From NCBI GenBank assembly GCA_946699065.1, contig CAMPDV010000500.1:124001-188000 (forward strand): a stretch of DNA of 64,000 nt. The letters are read 5' to 3'. The notes under the pieces are model-generated. The model made no database searches and was not told the origin of the DNA. It worked only from the letters and a program-made list of their open reading frames with translations. This DNA comes from Loxodes magnus (Eukaryota > Ciliophora > Karyorelictea > Loxodida > Loxodidae). Position numbers and translations under genes: made by a program. Positions 23,604 through 34,859 of this stretch are shown piece by piece; position 1 is the first letter of the stretch, and the number at the start of each line of letters is the position of its first letter.

Positions 23604-24998
23604 TCAGTTATTACTTCTAATACTTCTATAACTCAATTTTTCTAAATCAATCCTCATTATTGAAACTCTTTCCTATTCTATAGCAAAAACATATCCATAG
23701 TTGTTTCTTATTTTCATCTCCGTTAAAGCTTCAACATTTTTAAAAATTTAACTTTATTGTCATTATTCTTTGCTTCTTTTATATATTCTTCTTGAATATT
23801 CTTTCGTAAATCCATTTTTCATACCTCCAAATATGACAAAAGGCTCTAAAGAAACTATAGGCCTAGCAACAGCTTCAGGAAGACTCAAATTTTACTTACT
23901 CCATCTATCATTCTATATGTTATATTTTCATATATCTTTTAAAGTTTATCCTTTCTAATTTGCACCTCCAAAAGAATAAATATTTTATTCATCTTTATCT
24001 ACTACTAAAGTTTAATTTGCTATTCTAAATGAAAATTAAGAGCAGCTTTATCACTTACTTTAGTTTCCTATCTTTAACTTTTCTACTGATTATAAACGTA
24101 GATAATTATTAGTAATTCCTCCAACCACATAAACATATTTTTAAGCAGCTGCTATTCCAAAGGCACCTCTTCCCTCATTTAGATCACTAAGTTTTATTCT
24201 ATTACCTTCAAAATCAAATTATCAAGTTTCTTTTATTCCTTTATTTTAATTTTAGTTATATCCTCCAATTAAATATAACTTATTTTAATATTCTATACTT
24301 TTACTATAGTATGAAGTTATAATTTAAACTTAGACTTATCGTAATTACTCTGTTTAAATATTAAATAAACTTAATTTTTAAATTTCTCAATTAAAAAAGT
24401 GAATATAGTTAGATTATATAAAGTGCTAGCTTAGTTTATGTTAGTTAGTCTAAATAATATTTGGTTACTTAGTATTGTGTTATAGTTTTTATCTTATTAG
24501 ATTGTAAGTTAATTTAGACTTTAGTATTGTAGGTGGTTATGAGTTATATTAGAGTATAGTTGGTTTTAGTGATTAGTAGAATTAGATAATATTTGAGTGT
24601 TATTTTTGGTAGATAAATGTTGGTTAATGATTGATGATGATATTAGTTAGTGGTATTATGAGAGTATTACTAATGTTTGATTATTTGGTTGTAATGGTTT
24701 TAGATTTTTCCATAATTTACCTCCTTATCTCTTTTAATTTCTATCTAGCATCTTAAATCTTTTATATGTATTATTAGTTTTAAAATATCATTCTTATTAA
24801 ATCACTTTCTTAAGGTAAATCATCAAATCTAAAATGGAATCCTTTTTAACAAATAGGACATTACATTATGCCTTATAATCAGTACTCAGTATTCAAACAC
24901 AAACCACAGTAAATATGTCCACAAGGTAAGACAGTTGGAAGAGCATTAGTTAAGTTGTAATCTTCTAAGCAGATTAAGCATTTTGGTAACGCTTACAT
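23604..24998 (-). CDS. RING finger-kelch repeat protein, copy 2 (464 aa)
   Basis: Same length (1395 bp) and domain order as copy 1, with no frameshift. The first half (RING and linker) is almost identical in sequence to the other copies, while the kelch half differs by many substitutions and a short replaced segment near 24095-24115. At kelch Trp 366 this copy has TGG (23903-23901) where copy 1 has TGA. At Trp 259 it has TGA (24224-24222) where copy 1 has TGG. This exchange shows that TGA is read as Trp. L1 copy C starts upstream; L2 ORF1 starts 561 bp beyond the stop on the same strand. Retained length despite divergence suggests selection on the protein. Confidence 0.9.
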
Positions 24999-25164
24999 TT
25001 TTATTATTATTTAGACTACAAAAGCTATAAAAGGTAATTTATAACAGTTACCATCAAAAATACACTCAATTATATCAACTATTACATTATTACTTTATTT
25101 ACTTAAATAATACAATATTAAGCTATTATATCAAGTAGCAATATCACAATCCGTATGCCGCCAG

Positions 25165-27745
25165 ACTTTGATCGAGATTGCTAGGTAAATTTAATAAAAG
25201 CATGAAAGAGCTTTACAACTTAATAAGATTTTTGATATTATTTTTAAGAAAATATCTATGTCGCAAAATATTTAAACTACTAGGAAAAATACACTAAAAT
25301 AAGGGACAGAAATATTAAAACTAAGCAACCTATTAGAAAAGTAGGTAATTTAGAACATCAACTTAGATAACAGCTCTGTGCAAATCATTATTAAGGGAAA
25401 AGAAAAGAAAATAGCAAATTCCATAAAATAAGGAGGAGATTATGCAGCTAAAAACTGTTAAAAAGGTAGGAAGTACCTATTTCAATAGATTTTTAGAAGA
25501 AAATTACTACAACCAAAGACTCAGTCCAGCAGAAATGCAAGAAAATTAAATCTTTCAAGCATTTCTCAGATATCTAAATTAAGAATATGATAAAAATATT
25601 GAGAGTATGAAAATCTTTCAGACACTAATAATTATTATAGAATTCAAAAATAAGGAAACACTCACTCAATTCGCAATTAATTAACATGGAAATGTAGAAA
25701 TTTTGTAATGCCAACAGAGCAAAGAAACATAGAGGAATTCTACAACTTTAAGAACTACCTGATTCATTGAACACTTAACATATATTCAAGTTTTAGCCAG
25801 GTAGAAACCAATTTGGAGTAGTACGAAAAATAGTATGTTCAGAGATCGAAACCGTAAAAGGTACAAAGGGAACCAATGGGAAAATTAAAACTTATTTAGA
25901 ATTGAAGTAGATCAAAGATGCATAAAATATACCAGATAAGTTAGATGAAGGAGGTATTAGCACTTACTTGAGTCAATCTGGAAATCCCATACACGTATCG
26001 TTTTATCGCCAACCATCAATTTGAAAAATTATGAACTATAACCAAAAAGGGTATATTACAAATTTTTTCTTAAGAAAAAAAGCTATAAAGTAAGCAATTA
26101 AAAATGCTAAGGAAGTAAAAACTTGGTTGATGCATTTGGAAATAAGGAATAAAATACTTAAATTTAAAGAGAAAAAGATAGCGAAGAAAAGAAAGTGAAA
26201 AAACTAAGAAGATTAATTCAAATAAAATACTACTTTTATTTCTAGCAAAGGCTACAAGTTTAAGCAATATTAAAATTACTCTAAAAGAGATAGACTTTAA
26301 TAGATACTTAACTACAAAATTAAATAAATAAAACTTAGATGAAATTATCAATGTCTCAAAAAAACAGAAAATAAAATAGGAAATATGGCAAAAAAATCTG
26401 AAGCAACTAGAAAGCAGAGACAGGAAGGAATTATGCATGCACACAGCGCTTTCTAAAAAAAAAGAAAAAAATATATAATGGCAAGGAAGATAATATCGAG
26501 TAAAAAAATGAAGAAATAAGTACAGGAAAAATAATAAACATTAGAACGATTTGGTTTTCATACTATTAAAGAAGAGGAAGCTAAAAATGCAGGGTAGGAG
26601 GATCATGAAAAATAGGAAATGCAAGGAAATATTAATATAATAAAATAGACAGAATTAAACATAGGTACAGCAAATATCAGATGAATAAAATAAAACAAGA
26701 ATTAAACAATTTTATGTGTAAAAATAAGATAGAAATTATGGTGATTTAAGAAATATTTAAGATCAAACTGATGAAATACCTTATATATACGGATTTAGAG
26801 TAATAATAAAATTGAGCACAAAATATAGCAAAGGAGTCGCATTTTATATAAAAGATGGAATCACCCGCAAAACCAAAGTGTTAGATATAGTGGATCTCAA
26901 TCAAGCAGAAATATTTTAGAGGAAGATTAATAGGTTTAACACTTGATGATCAACTATCATTGATAAAAGTATATATCACTAAAAAATCTAACTCTGATTA
27001 ATTAATACCCTTTTATGAAAGTCTTTAATAATACAAAATAGTAGCAAGTAGGCTAATAATTATTTAAATTGATGAAAAATTATCTTTTAGTATGTAAAAA
27101 TCCAAAACAAGATAAAACCTTCATCACAACATAAGGGAAAGGAAAATTGAAAATAGATTGCTTTTTAATGAATCAATATATTACGCCTAGTAATATCAGC
27201 ACAATATTTTATCAATAGAGACAAATAGGAGATCATTAGCCAGACAAAATAAATATAAACATTGCGGAATAATATAGAAAAAGTTCATAAATTAAAAAGA
27301 TAAACTTTCAACAATTAAACCAATAAAAGATTAAAGAGAGGTTCAAAGAATGATTGAAGAAAATAGATCTTAGCGAATTCGAAAATTTCGATAGCGAAGC
27401 ATACTATGAAAAATTATTAGAATACATCCAAGAAGCGACCAAAGCGATATGTGGATTTGTAACAAATTAAATGATAAAATACTATATACAGCAGAAATAA
27501 TAAAACTAAGAAAAAATTTCAATAGAAGGCGAAATAAGTAAATATCTAATTAGATAAGAATGCTAATAAATTGATAATTATATTAAAATGAGATAAGAAG
27601 TAAGAATAAAATTTAGAATGCATCAAAAAAAGATAAGAATACCAAAATTAAATATTTTCTTAGCTGAAATTAATTAAGGAAACTTAAACAACAATTGAAA
27701 AGGAATATAAAGACGATTAAAGTAGAGAAAATATGCACCATGGAT
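25165..27745 (+). mobile_element. L1 non-LTR retrotransposon copy C, lacking RT
   Basis: Same organisation as copy B: ORF1, decayed zinc knuckle (about 26035, the first Cys now Tyr), AP endonuclease with GFRVIIK, KGVAFYIKDGI and about 100 bp missing around the GDFNA motif (near 27045), then the EN-RT linker. It ends at AAAATATGCACCATGGA (27728-27744), the same breakpoint as B, but a different sequence (block N) follows. More indels than B; not functional. Confidence 0.75.
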
Positions 27746-27759
27746 TTTAATATACGAAA

Positions 27760-28317
27760 AGGATATGCAGAATTTTAAAGAAAGTAGAGAGGAAAGATTA
27801 TCTGTTATGTAAAAGCATTAAATCTCTTATTATCTCAAATAGAATGTTACTAATAAAGAAAGGTAGATATTAGGATTTAAAAGCTGAGCTCTAAGAATAT
27901 TTCCATTCCTTGTCTCCTCTTATCTGTTTTTTATTTTAAATTACTAAAAGCTCTCAAATATCTTTCTTACTCCTCTATCTCAATTAAGAAAATACAATAA
28001 TTAAATATCTCTTCTAACTTATCCTCTTGATATATGGAGTATAAATTATAAAACTAAGCATGAATTCTAGGTTAGAAAGTACTTGGTAATAAATTTGATA
28101 GGTTAGTCTAATTGGATATTTGTAATGTTGAGGTTATTAAATACTTAGCTTCTAAAATCTGTAAGATATAGTTAAAGCATTTAAGGATTTATTATAATTC
28201 TAAGCATATGGTACTATTTTTAAATAATCTTGCTCTTCTCTTTATCAGTTTCTATGTACATGTTTGCAAACTAAGTTTGTATAAGTAAATAACAAATTAG
28301 AGGGAAATTTCTTGCAT
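27760..28317 (-). CDS. Putative unidentified protein, copy 1
   Basis: ATG at 28317 opens MQEISLQFVIYLYKLSLQ and the same frame continues through ILQILEAKYLITSTLQ, FYNLYSIYQEDKLEEIF and LIEIEEQERYLRAFSNLK. The last parts, rich in Glu and Leu and without TGA, look like real helical protein. No family recognised. Copy 2 (54,269 downward) has two extra bases near 54165 and 54210, which would change the frame. The gene is divergent from the small Cys-rich gene starting at 28492, with about 175 bp between the starts. The 3' end meets the L1-C breakpoint, so it may be truncated. Confidence 0.45.
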
Positions 28318-28491
28318 TAATGGTATAATTTTAAAAGTAACTATTAATTATATCTTAACTAATAAATAGCCTATTATAGTTAATTAAGCTACTTTTATTT
28401 CCTTCAGTTTAAATAGTAGTTATCTATGTGAATAATATTAAACTTATTTTTACTAGATTCAAATAAAATCTCAATCTGCTAAGTCTTAATT

Positions 28492-28850
28492 ATGTCAACA
28501 ACTGTTTCATCAAGAGCTCAAAGGCCTAACAAGTTAGAATGCCAATCAATTGTAAGAGATGTTTGAAAGATATTTATAAGCTTTAATAAAAGTTAAAATG
28601 TAGAAACCATAGCATCATTACACTAAAGCCTAATAATTGCAAAGCGTTACTTCATAAAATAACCAGAGAATATTAAAAACTATTTAGTATAAGTAAAGAT
28701 AGTTATCACTCTCTAACTTTATATTGTATTTAGGATAAGGGATATGTGAGGTATCTCAATAAGATTATCATTAAAATCATTAAAGTGATAGATAAAAAGG
28801 GATAATTCCTATTACTTAAGGGCAGAACTATTAAATTAATTTCAACTAAA
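28492..28850 (+). pseudogene. Small Cys-rich protein gene, copy 1 (frameshifted)
   Basis: Begins MSTTVSSRAQRPNKLEC like the intact copy at 54444-54776, but lacks one C in GAATGCCAATC (near 28530), so the Cys-rich part leaves the frame. It also has lost the TGA stop: the reading continues towards the rRNA fragment. See the second copy for the protein. Either a real mutation or a one-base sequence error in a homopolymer. Confidence 0.5.
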
Positions 28851-28854
28851 AGAT

Positions 28855-29565
28855 AACACAGGTGTCCTAAGGCCAGCTCAGAGCGGACAGAAACCGCTCA
28901 CAGACCAAAAGAAGAAAAGCTGGCTTCATTCAACCTCTCAATTTCAGGATGAACTGGGAAAGCATGGCCTATCGATCCTTTGCCTTTTATGAGTTTTAAG
29001 CCAGAGGTGTCAGAATAATTACCACAGGGATAACTGGCTTGTGGCAGCCAAGCGTTCATAGCGACGTTGCTTTTTGATTCTTCGATGTCGGTTCTTCCTA
29101 CCATTGTGAAGCTGAATTCACCAAGTGTTCTATTATTCATCCATCAAAAAGAAATGTGAGCTGGGTTTAGACCATAGTGAACCAATTTAATTTTACTGTA
29201 TTGATCACTGCATCGCCATAGTAATCCAACTCAGTACGAGAGGAACCGTTGGTCCAGATCACTGGTATTGCCATTGGTTGAACAGCCCTAATGGTTACGC
29301 TATCATCTGTATAGATTATGACTGAACGTCTCTAAGTCAGAATCTAATCTGGGAGCGACGCCTTCTATTTACTTATGAAAAAAATACTTTTTATATCTTC
29401 AAGCTCTCCTCATTTCTGTTAACAGAATGGAACGAGTAATCACATGCAAGCAGAAAGGATAGATCCTTTGTCGACCAATAAATATTGACCTTGGTTGTAC
29501 ACATAAGAGTAAGCTTGCCTTATGATCTGCTAAAACTTTTCCATGGTTACCCGATCTATCTCTCT
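28855..29565 (+). rRNA. 26S rRNA 3'-terminal fragment, copy 1 (pseudogene)
   Basis: Highly conserved large-subunit rRNA words are present in order: GATAACACAGGTGTCCTAAG, ACAGAAACCGCTCACAG, GGCCTATCGATCCTTTG, CCACAGGGATAACTGGCTTG, GCCAAGCGTTCATAGCGACG, TTCGATGTCGGTTCTTCC, CTCAGTACGAGAGGAACCG, TGACTGAACGTCTCTAAGTC and, near the end, CTTATGATCTGCTAA. This covers the peptidyl-transferase region, the sarcin-ricin region nearby and the 3' end. The sense strand is +. It starts abruptly, without the upstream part present in copy 2, and several invariant positions are altered, so it is a dispersed remnant, not a functional gene. The small standard-code frame at 28898-29140 on the - strand is an artefact of rRNA. 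Confidence 0.9.
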
Positions 29566-30204
29566 ACAGGGCTTTTACTCTCCTTATTTGTTTTACTTAC
29601 TTTTAGTAAGATACTTTAGTTATTTTAGTTACTCTAGTACCTTTAGTTAATATACTTATATCAGCTGATTCTACTGGGGAATAAATGAGTTATAAGAAAA
29701 TGATAGGTAAAAAATTAGGAATTTGATTGTTTGATCTAGAAATGTATAAAATAATAATATGCATAAAAGTGATAGACTAAAATTAAAAGCTATGATTGAA
29801 TAAACTAGAGACAGGTAGGATTGTATATTGAAAATAAGATATTAAACTAAGGATAATATTTGAATATTTGATTAGTATTAACAACTTAAATTATTGCTTT
29901 TTATATTTAAATAAAAAAATATTTATATACAATAATTTATTAAATAAAATATAGCTTTACAATTATAAATTTATTCTACATTTTCTTATTATTAATACTT
30001 TTAATGTATATAGTAAACATCCATATACTTGCTAACATAGCTTAAATACAAATTTATATTCATTTTTATTATTTTACAACTGGCAAATTTAATTATCATC
30101 ATTTTGCAAATATTAACCTTGCTTTTATAAAAATGGCTGTATTTAATGAAATAGAAATTTAAATCAATATTTTTAAAAAATATATATATAATAATAATAT
30201 TTTT
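29566..30204. other. Unassigned spacer after the rRNA fragment
   Basis: Begins with several short TTTAGTTA/TTTAGTAA repeats (29585-29650), perhaps old rDNA spacer, then A/T-rich sequence. No gene seen. Conserved in the second unit. Confidence 0.4.
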
Positions 30205-30840
30205 CACTTCGTTCCTACCTTAATATTTGTTCCTTTGTTGCTCTATCTACTCTAGGCTTCATATTTTAAGGATTGATTGAACAAATTAGAATTTCTTTAC
30301 TTCTTCTTATATATGTTCAGAACGATATTGAATAAATGGAGATCATCATATTTCAATATTTATTTTTCAGTTTTTTTCTCTTTCCTTCATTTTTCCAATA
30401 GAGTTCTATCATATTGCAAATTATACATTCTTAATCTTTTTATGGTACAACAAATTTTTTTAGGTTTTGATTGTTGACTGTTTAATTTCTATTAATATAG
30501 CATCAATTGGAATAGTCTAACTTATTATGCTTTTCTATTCGATTCTTTAGATTTTTTTTCTTAATTTTCTAAATGGATAATTTAATTTTCATATAGGCAA
30601 AATTCTCGTCATTAAATTTGTAGAAAATCTGTTTATCTCCTGTTTTCGCTTATTTGTCCACTATGTGGATTTCATTATCGTCCTCGTGCTGTATGAGATC
30701 CTTTTTTATTGTGTTTACTTTTCATGGTCCCAGCAAGAGCATATATTTATTTTTCCAGATCCTAAATTTAGTCGATAAGGGCTAAAATGTTTTAGCGATT
30801 TCTCTAAGGATTTGGGTGTTGTTTAAGTTTGGTGTAAAAA
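30205..30840 (-). CDS. Putative unidentified protein, copy 1
   Basis: One - strand frame reads KFRIWKNKYMLLLGPWK, LIQHEDDNEIHIVDKQAK, QIFYKFNDENFAYMKIK, DYSNWCYINR and KDQECIICNMIELYWKNEG. Tryptophans at GPWK and SNWC are TGA. The Asp/Glu/Asn-balanced composition is protein-like and ECIIC could be half of a zinc site. No family recognised. This stretch differs between the two units far more than its flanks do (see 56,395-57,060). Confidence 0.4.
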
Positions 30841-31571
30841 TGTTTAATTTAGGTAATGAATTAAGGAATTGAGTGTAGATTTGTGTATGTTAATTTTGGA
30901 TGGTTATGTGTTTGTAGGTTTGTGTGTACTATTGTTAGTTTTTGAATATGAGATGAGTAATTTTGGTAATTGAATGTAGTTTTGAATTTGAGATAGTTAT
31001 GTTAAAATAGTATTGTTTAAGGTATTTATAAAGTATTAAAGGTATAATCTTAAATGCAATATATTGATTATTAATTAATAAATAAAGATTTAACTAAATT
31101 TAATAGAAAAACGTACTATAGGAAACTTATAGCTATTAAATTACTATTTTGCAAATTTAAAAAACTGTCAATCAGCAAAAATGATGAAAATATTAAAATT
31201 ATAATTTCATCAATTTGAAAGACTATTTATTTAATAAATTACAAAATGATCAGATTAATAGTCTGCTAATCTTAAAAAATATGATGGAAACATAAAAAAT
31301 GCAGTAATAAAAGTTTAGTAAGATAAAAGTAAAATAATTTAAGGTATTATAAGGTAATTAAGAACTTAAAATTATTTAGACAAATTTAGAATATTTGTTT
31401 CTAAATACATTCAATATCACCATTATTTTTCACTAGAAAATTACATAGAAATAGGTAAAAATGGAATAAAAATTATAAAATTAAAATAAAAAATATAAAG
31501 AAAAAATTAATTAATATGATTATTTTAATAACTAATAATGCTTATAGATTCCCTATATTTTAGTTACCAAT
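30841..31571. other. Low-complexity, C-poor spacer
   Basis: 30820-31030 is T/G-rich on the + strand with almost no C, then A-rich to 31570. No gene recognised. Confidence 0.4.
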
Positions 31572-32545
31572 TCAATTTTACACTATAAAAACAATAAAAT
31601 AACACTAATCAATTTCATTAACAACAAAAAGGAGTTATATATCTAATTAATTAAGCAATTCATTTAATGCAGCTATATCATTCTCTTCATTTTTAAAATA
31701 AGCAACTTAATACAAATTATTTAAATCAAACTAAATCCAATTATTTATATCTAGTTCGGAACTAACTAACTAAATCAAATCTATTTCAAGCCAAAAGTCA
31801 TCATAGTTTTCAAATCTATTTGTTTTGCATATTCTTATTAACTGCCTTTATAAATTAAATAGTAGAGCTAAATATTTATATGCAGACTCAGATTACAGAT
31901 ATGAACGATAAGGATGCAACAACGAACCAATAAATAATAACAAACTAGCTAATAGTTTATCATTATTTAGGCTTTAAGGCTTATAATCTAACAATACTTA
32001 TTTTATATCTATTTCATTAATTTTTCAAACAAACTTTAATAAATCTCAGATTATATCACAGTACTGTTATTACCCTTATAACAATAAAGAATTACATCTC
32101 TAATCAAATTTATCTATTATATCTAGAATGCTAATCTTATACTATCTCTTCAATTTTAGAACTGAGATTACATAATATTCTCCTTTTTATTTTACTCTAA
32201 TACTATTATTACAAGCCAATAGATTATAGGCTCTTAATAATTAATATCCTTAACTCATAAATAAATACTTAAAGATTGATTTTAATTATACTTAAGTATG
32301 GCTCTAAATAGTTTTTAATACCTTCTTTTGATTATAGAAGCTGCTTTTCTTATTTAAAATTCCTTTTATACTGCTAATAGCTTTTCTCTTATTTCTTTAT
32401 TACTAAATAGCTCTTAAAATATTAAATATTCAACCTTACAAATTTTTATTTCTTAGTAACTTTTAAATGCTTTTACCAAAGACAAAGTTTTAAGAATAGG
32501 TTCAAAAATTTCTATATGTATTATTAATTTTATTTTAAATAGGAA
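31572..32545 (-). CDS. Putative helical repeat-like protein, 5' end cut by SINE, copy 1
   Basis: From the edge of element S4 the - strand reads FEPILKTLSLVKAFKSYQ, FSNKEIREKLLAVQKEFQ, KAASIIKRRYQKLFRAIL and QSQFQNWRDSIRLAFQIQ. After a one-base frame change near 31995 (a run of A) it continues LLASLLLFIGSLHPYRSYLQ, YKYLALLFNLQRQLIRICK, DDFWLEIDLIQLVSSELD and FKNEENDIAALNELLNQL. It stops at TGA 31574-31572. The pattern of amphipathic helices recalls HEAT/ARM-like or IQ-bearing proteins, but I cannot name a family. No start codon is left: the element at 32,545 probably removed the 5' part. Copy 2 carries extra single-base insertions. Confidence 0.5.
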
Positions 32546-32880
32546 GGAACAATCCACCAACTGAGTTTATTTAAACTCTGGTACTAGGAAGTACCCCATG
32601 GGCGAAGAACAGAGCAAGAATCTTGATAGGAGTCAAGAGAAGACAAGACTGAAGAGGTATCAAGTAGTGTTAATGATGAAAGATTCCAAATACTAAGGTT
32701 TCTTAAGGAGCATTCAGATAATGACCCTATAGAAGACAAGATTCATAAATGAATGCTAGCACTATGGAAGACTTCAGAAAATAATTTTTTTAATTTTAAA
32801 AATCTTTATTAAAGAGCTGATCGTCATTGAGGTGCTGCTTCAAATCTTATCTATTAATTATTTATTTTAAAGATATTTAT
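32545..32880 (+). mobile_element. SINE-like element S4
   Basis: A block of about 330 bp, more G+C-rich, beginning AGGAAGGAACAATCCACC, with CTGGTACTAGGAAGTACCCC (a small hairpin, GGTACT..AGTACC). It ends with AAAGAGCTGATCGTCATTGAG, GTGCTGCTTC and ATTAATTATTTATT, the tail type of S1 and S3. It cuts the putative gene on its left. Repeated in the second unit at about 58,770-59,105. Confidence 0.5.
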
Positions 32881-33883
32881 TTCTTCTAAATTTAAATAAA
32901 AACTAAAATTAGACTATAAATTAGTAAATAGTAATTTGAAGCTTCTTAATAGAAGTAGTTAACATAGTAATGCTTATTTAATAAAGGTTTTAAATTTGTA
33001 AACTAGAATTAGAAATAATGTAAGCATTTCACTGTGTGATACTCTTATTTATTTAGTTTCTTTTATTTTTTAATTAAATTAGTATAAGGAAATTAGCTTA
33101 GGTTAAATATGAATTATAATAATAAAGTACTTTTGTAAATATAAAAGAAGAGATTAGTTAAATAAAAAGTTTAAATGAATTAGTAATAAGAAAGTGGATA
33201 ATTAAATAATAATTTCTAAAATAAACAATTTAATACTTTAAACTATACATTTTACTTACTATAGTTACCATTTTAACTAATTTTCTTAAAATAATCAAAT
33301 ATTATATCACTAATTTATTATTAAATGCAAAGGAAAAACTATTCTTAATACCACCTATTTTCAATACATTAGAATCTAATATTTTACTTATTATTCAATC
33401 TAATTATAAAAGAAATCTAGTCTTTTTTATTAACAAATTTAGATTTAAAACTCAAATAAGCTATAATCAATAAAAGTAAAACAAAGTTACTATAATAAAA
33501 ATATAAATTCTTGCATATTAAATTTGATTAAATAAACTAAAAGCAAAAAAAATAATTAAAATTGTAAAACTTTATTATGCTTAACTATTTTAAATTATAT
33601 CAGTCTAATTGAAAGGAAAAAATAAGTTTTTTAAATTATTTTTTAATATTAAAGTACCTATATCCAAGATTCTAATAAATAATTTAAATATTAAATTATG
33701 TTTTATATAAGTAATTAAAATTATTTTCATAAGATGAATTATTTTATTATTAAATTATTAAAATAATTTATAAAATAAAAATTGAAAAATAAAGAAACAT
33801 AATTTGTTAAAATTATTTTTTAAGAAAAATTTTAAGATAAAGAAGCATATCCCTAGGCAGAATATATTTTCTTCTTTTTAAAT
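32881..33883. other. Unassigned A/T-rich spacer
   Basis: About 1 kb with very low G+C. No gene or repeat identified. Nearly identical at 59,106-60,112. Confidence 0.5.
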
Positions 33884-34755
33884 ATGAAAACTGCCAAACT
33901 TGAGCTTTTAAAAGTTGAAAATAAAATTATCTACGACTAATCTAAAAGTAATTCTTTAATATTTTAGACTAAACTTTGACCGGACATTCGTTTGCAGTTA
34001 ACTCGGTAGTAATGGCAAAAGATCAGAAATGATCAATTTCAGCATCTGACGATGAAACAATAAAAATCTGGGATTTCCAGACTGAAACTGTACGAGAACT
34101 TTGAATGGACATACGGATTACATTATATCGATAGTAATAGCAAATGATCAGAAATGATCAATTTCAGCATCTGACGATGAAACGATAAAGATCTGGGATT
34201 TCCAGACTTGAAGATGTTCGAGAACTTTGAATTGACATTCGTTTGCGGTTAACTCTGTAGTAATAACAAAAGATCAGTAATTATCAATTTCAGCATCTGA
34301 CGATGAAACGAAAAAGATCTGGGATTTCCAGACTGGAAACTGTACGAGAACTTTAATTGACCATTCAGATTATGTATAATCTATAGTGCTATCAAATGAT
34401 AATAACTTTATAGTAACTGGATCTGCTGATAAATCATTTAAGATAGAGAATTTCTAGACAGGATAATGCATAAGAACAATATCAAAAAATTGTTATGTGA
34501 AGTGTTAATAATTGAGGATAATAAGTTCATAACATCAGGAAATCAAGGTAAACTTATTAAGAAACGAAATTTCTCATAGGGTAAATGTGTATGTACTTTA
34601 TAAGATCATATAGATAAAGTAAATACTGTGGCTTTGAGTAGAAATAATAAGTGGTTAAAATCTAAAGCTACAGGACAGTTAGAAAGTGGAAGATTGTTAA
34701 CTGAGCAAGCAAATATATTTAAGACTTATAAATTTTTACAATTTAAAAAGTAAAT
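33884..34755 (+). CDS. WD40-repeat protein, copy 1 (short, probably decaying)
   Basis: ATG at 33884 gives MKTAKLELLKVENK. A 20-nt candidate intron (33948-33967) then leads to QTLTGHSFAVNSVVMAKDQK and SASDDETIKIWDFQT. At least three blades of about 42 residues (about 126 bp) follow, each with (T/N)GH, an S(A/G)S.D core and IKIWDF. The first three are almost identical in DNA, as if freshly duplicated. The Trp before SISAS in the first two blades (DQKW) is TGA, a usual Trp position in WD40. A lost G in the first GACTGAAAC (near 34080) breaks the frame between blades 1 and 2. Later blades (VTGSADKSFKIENFQTGQC, DHIDKVNTVALSRNNKW) are more divergent. The role is protein scaffolding; partner unknown. 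Confidence 0.75.
33948..33967 (+). other. Candidate 20-nt intron in WD40 gene
   Basis: GTAATTCTTTAATATTTTAG. Its removal turns a frame clash into ..DQSKNQTLTGHSFAVNS, the expected start of a first WD40 blade. Identical in the second unit at 60177-60196. Confidence 0.6.
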
Positions 34756-34859
34756 TGATAAAATTAAGTAAATTCATGTAAGTATTTATAAAAGAATTTA
34801 TAAATATAAAAATCTTTTAAGCTTTTTTAGTTTATAATATTTTATGATTTATATCTGCT

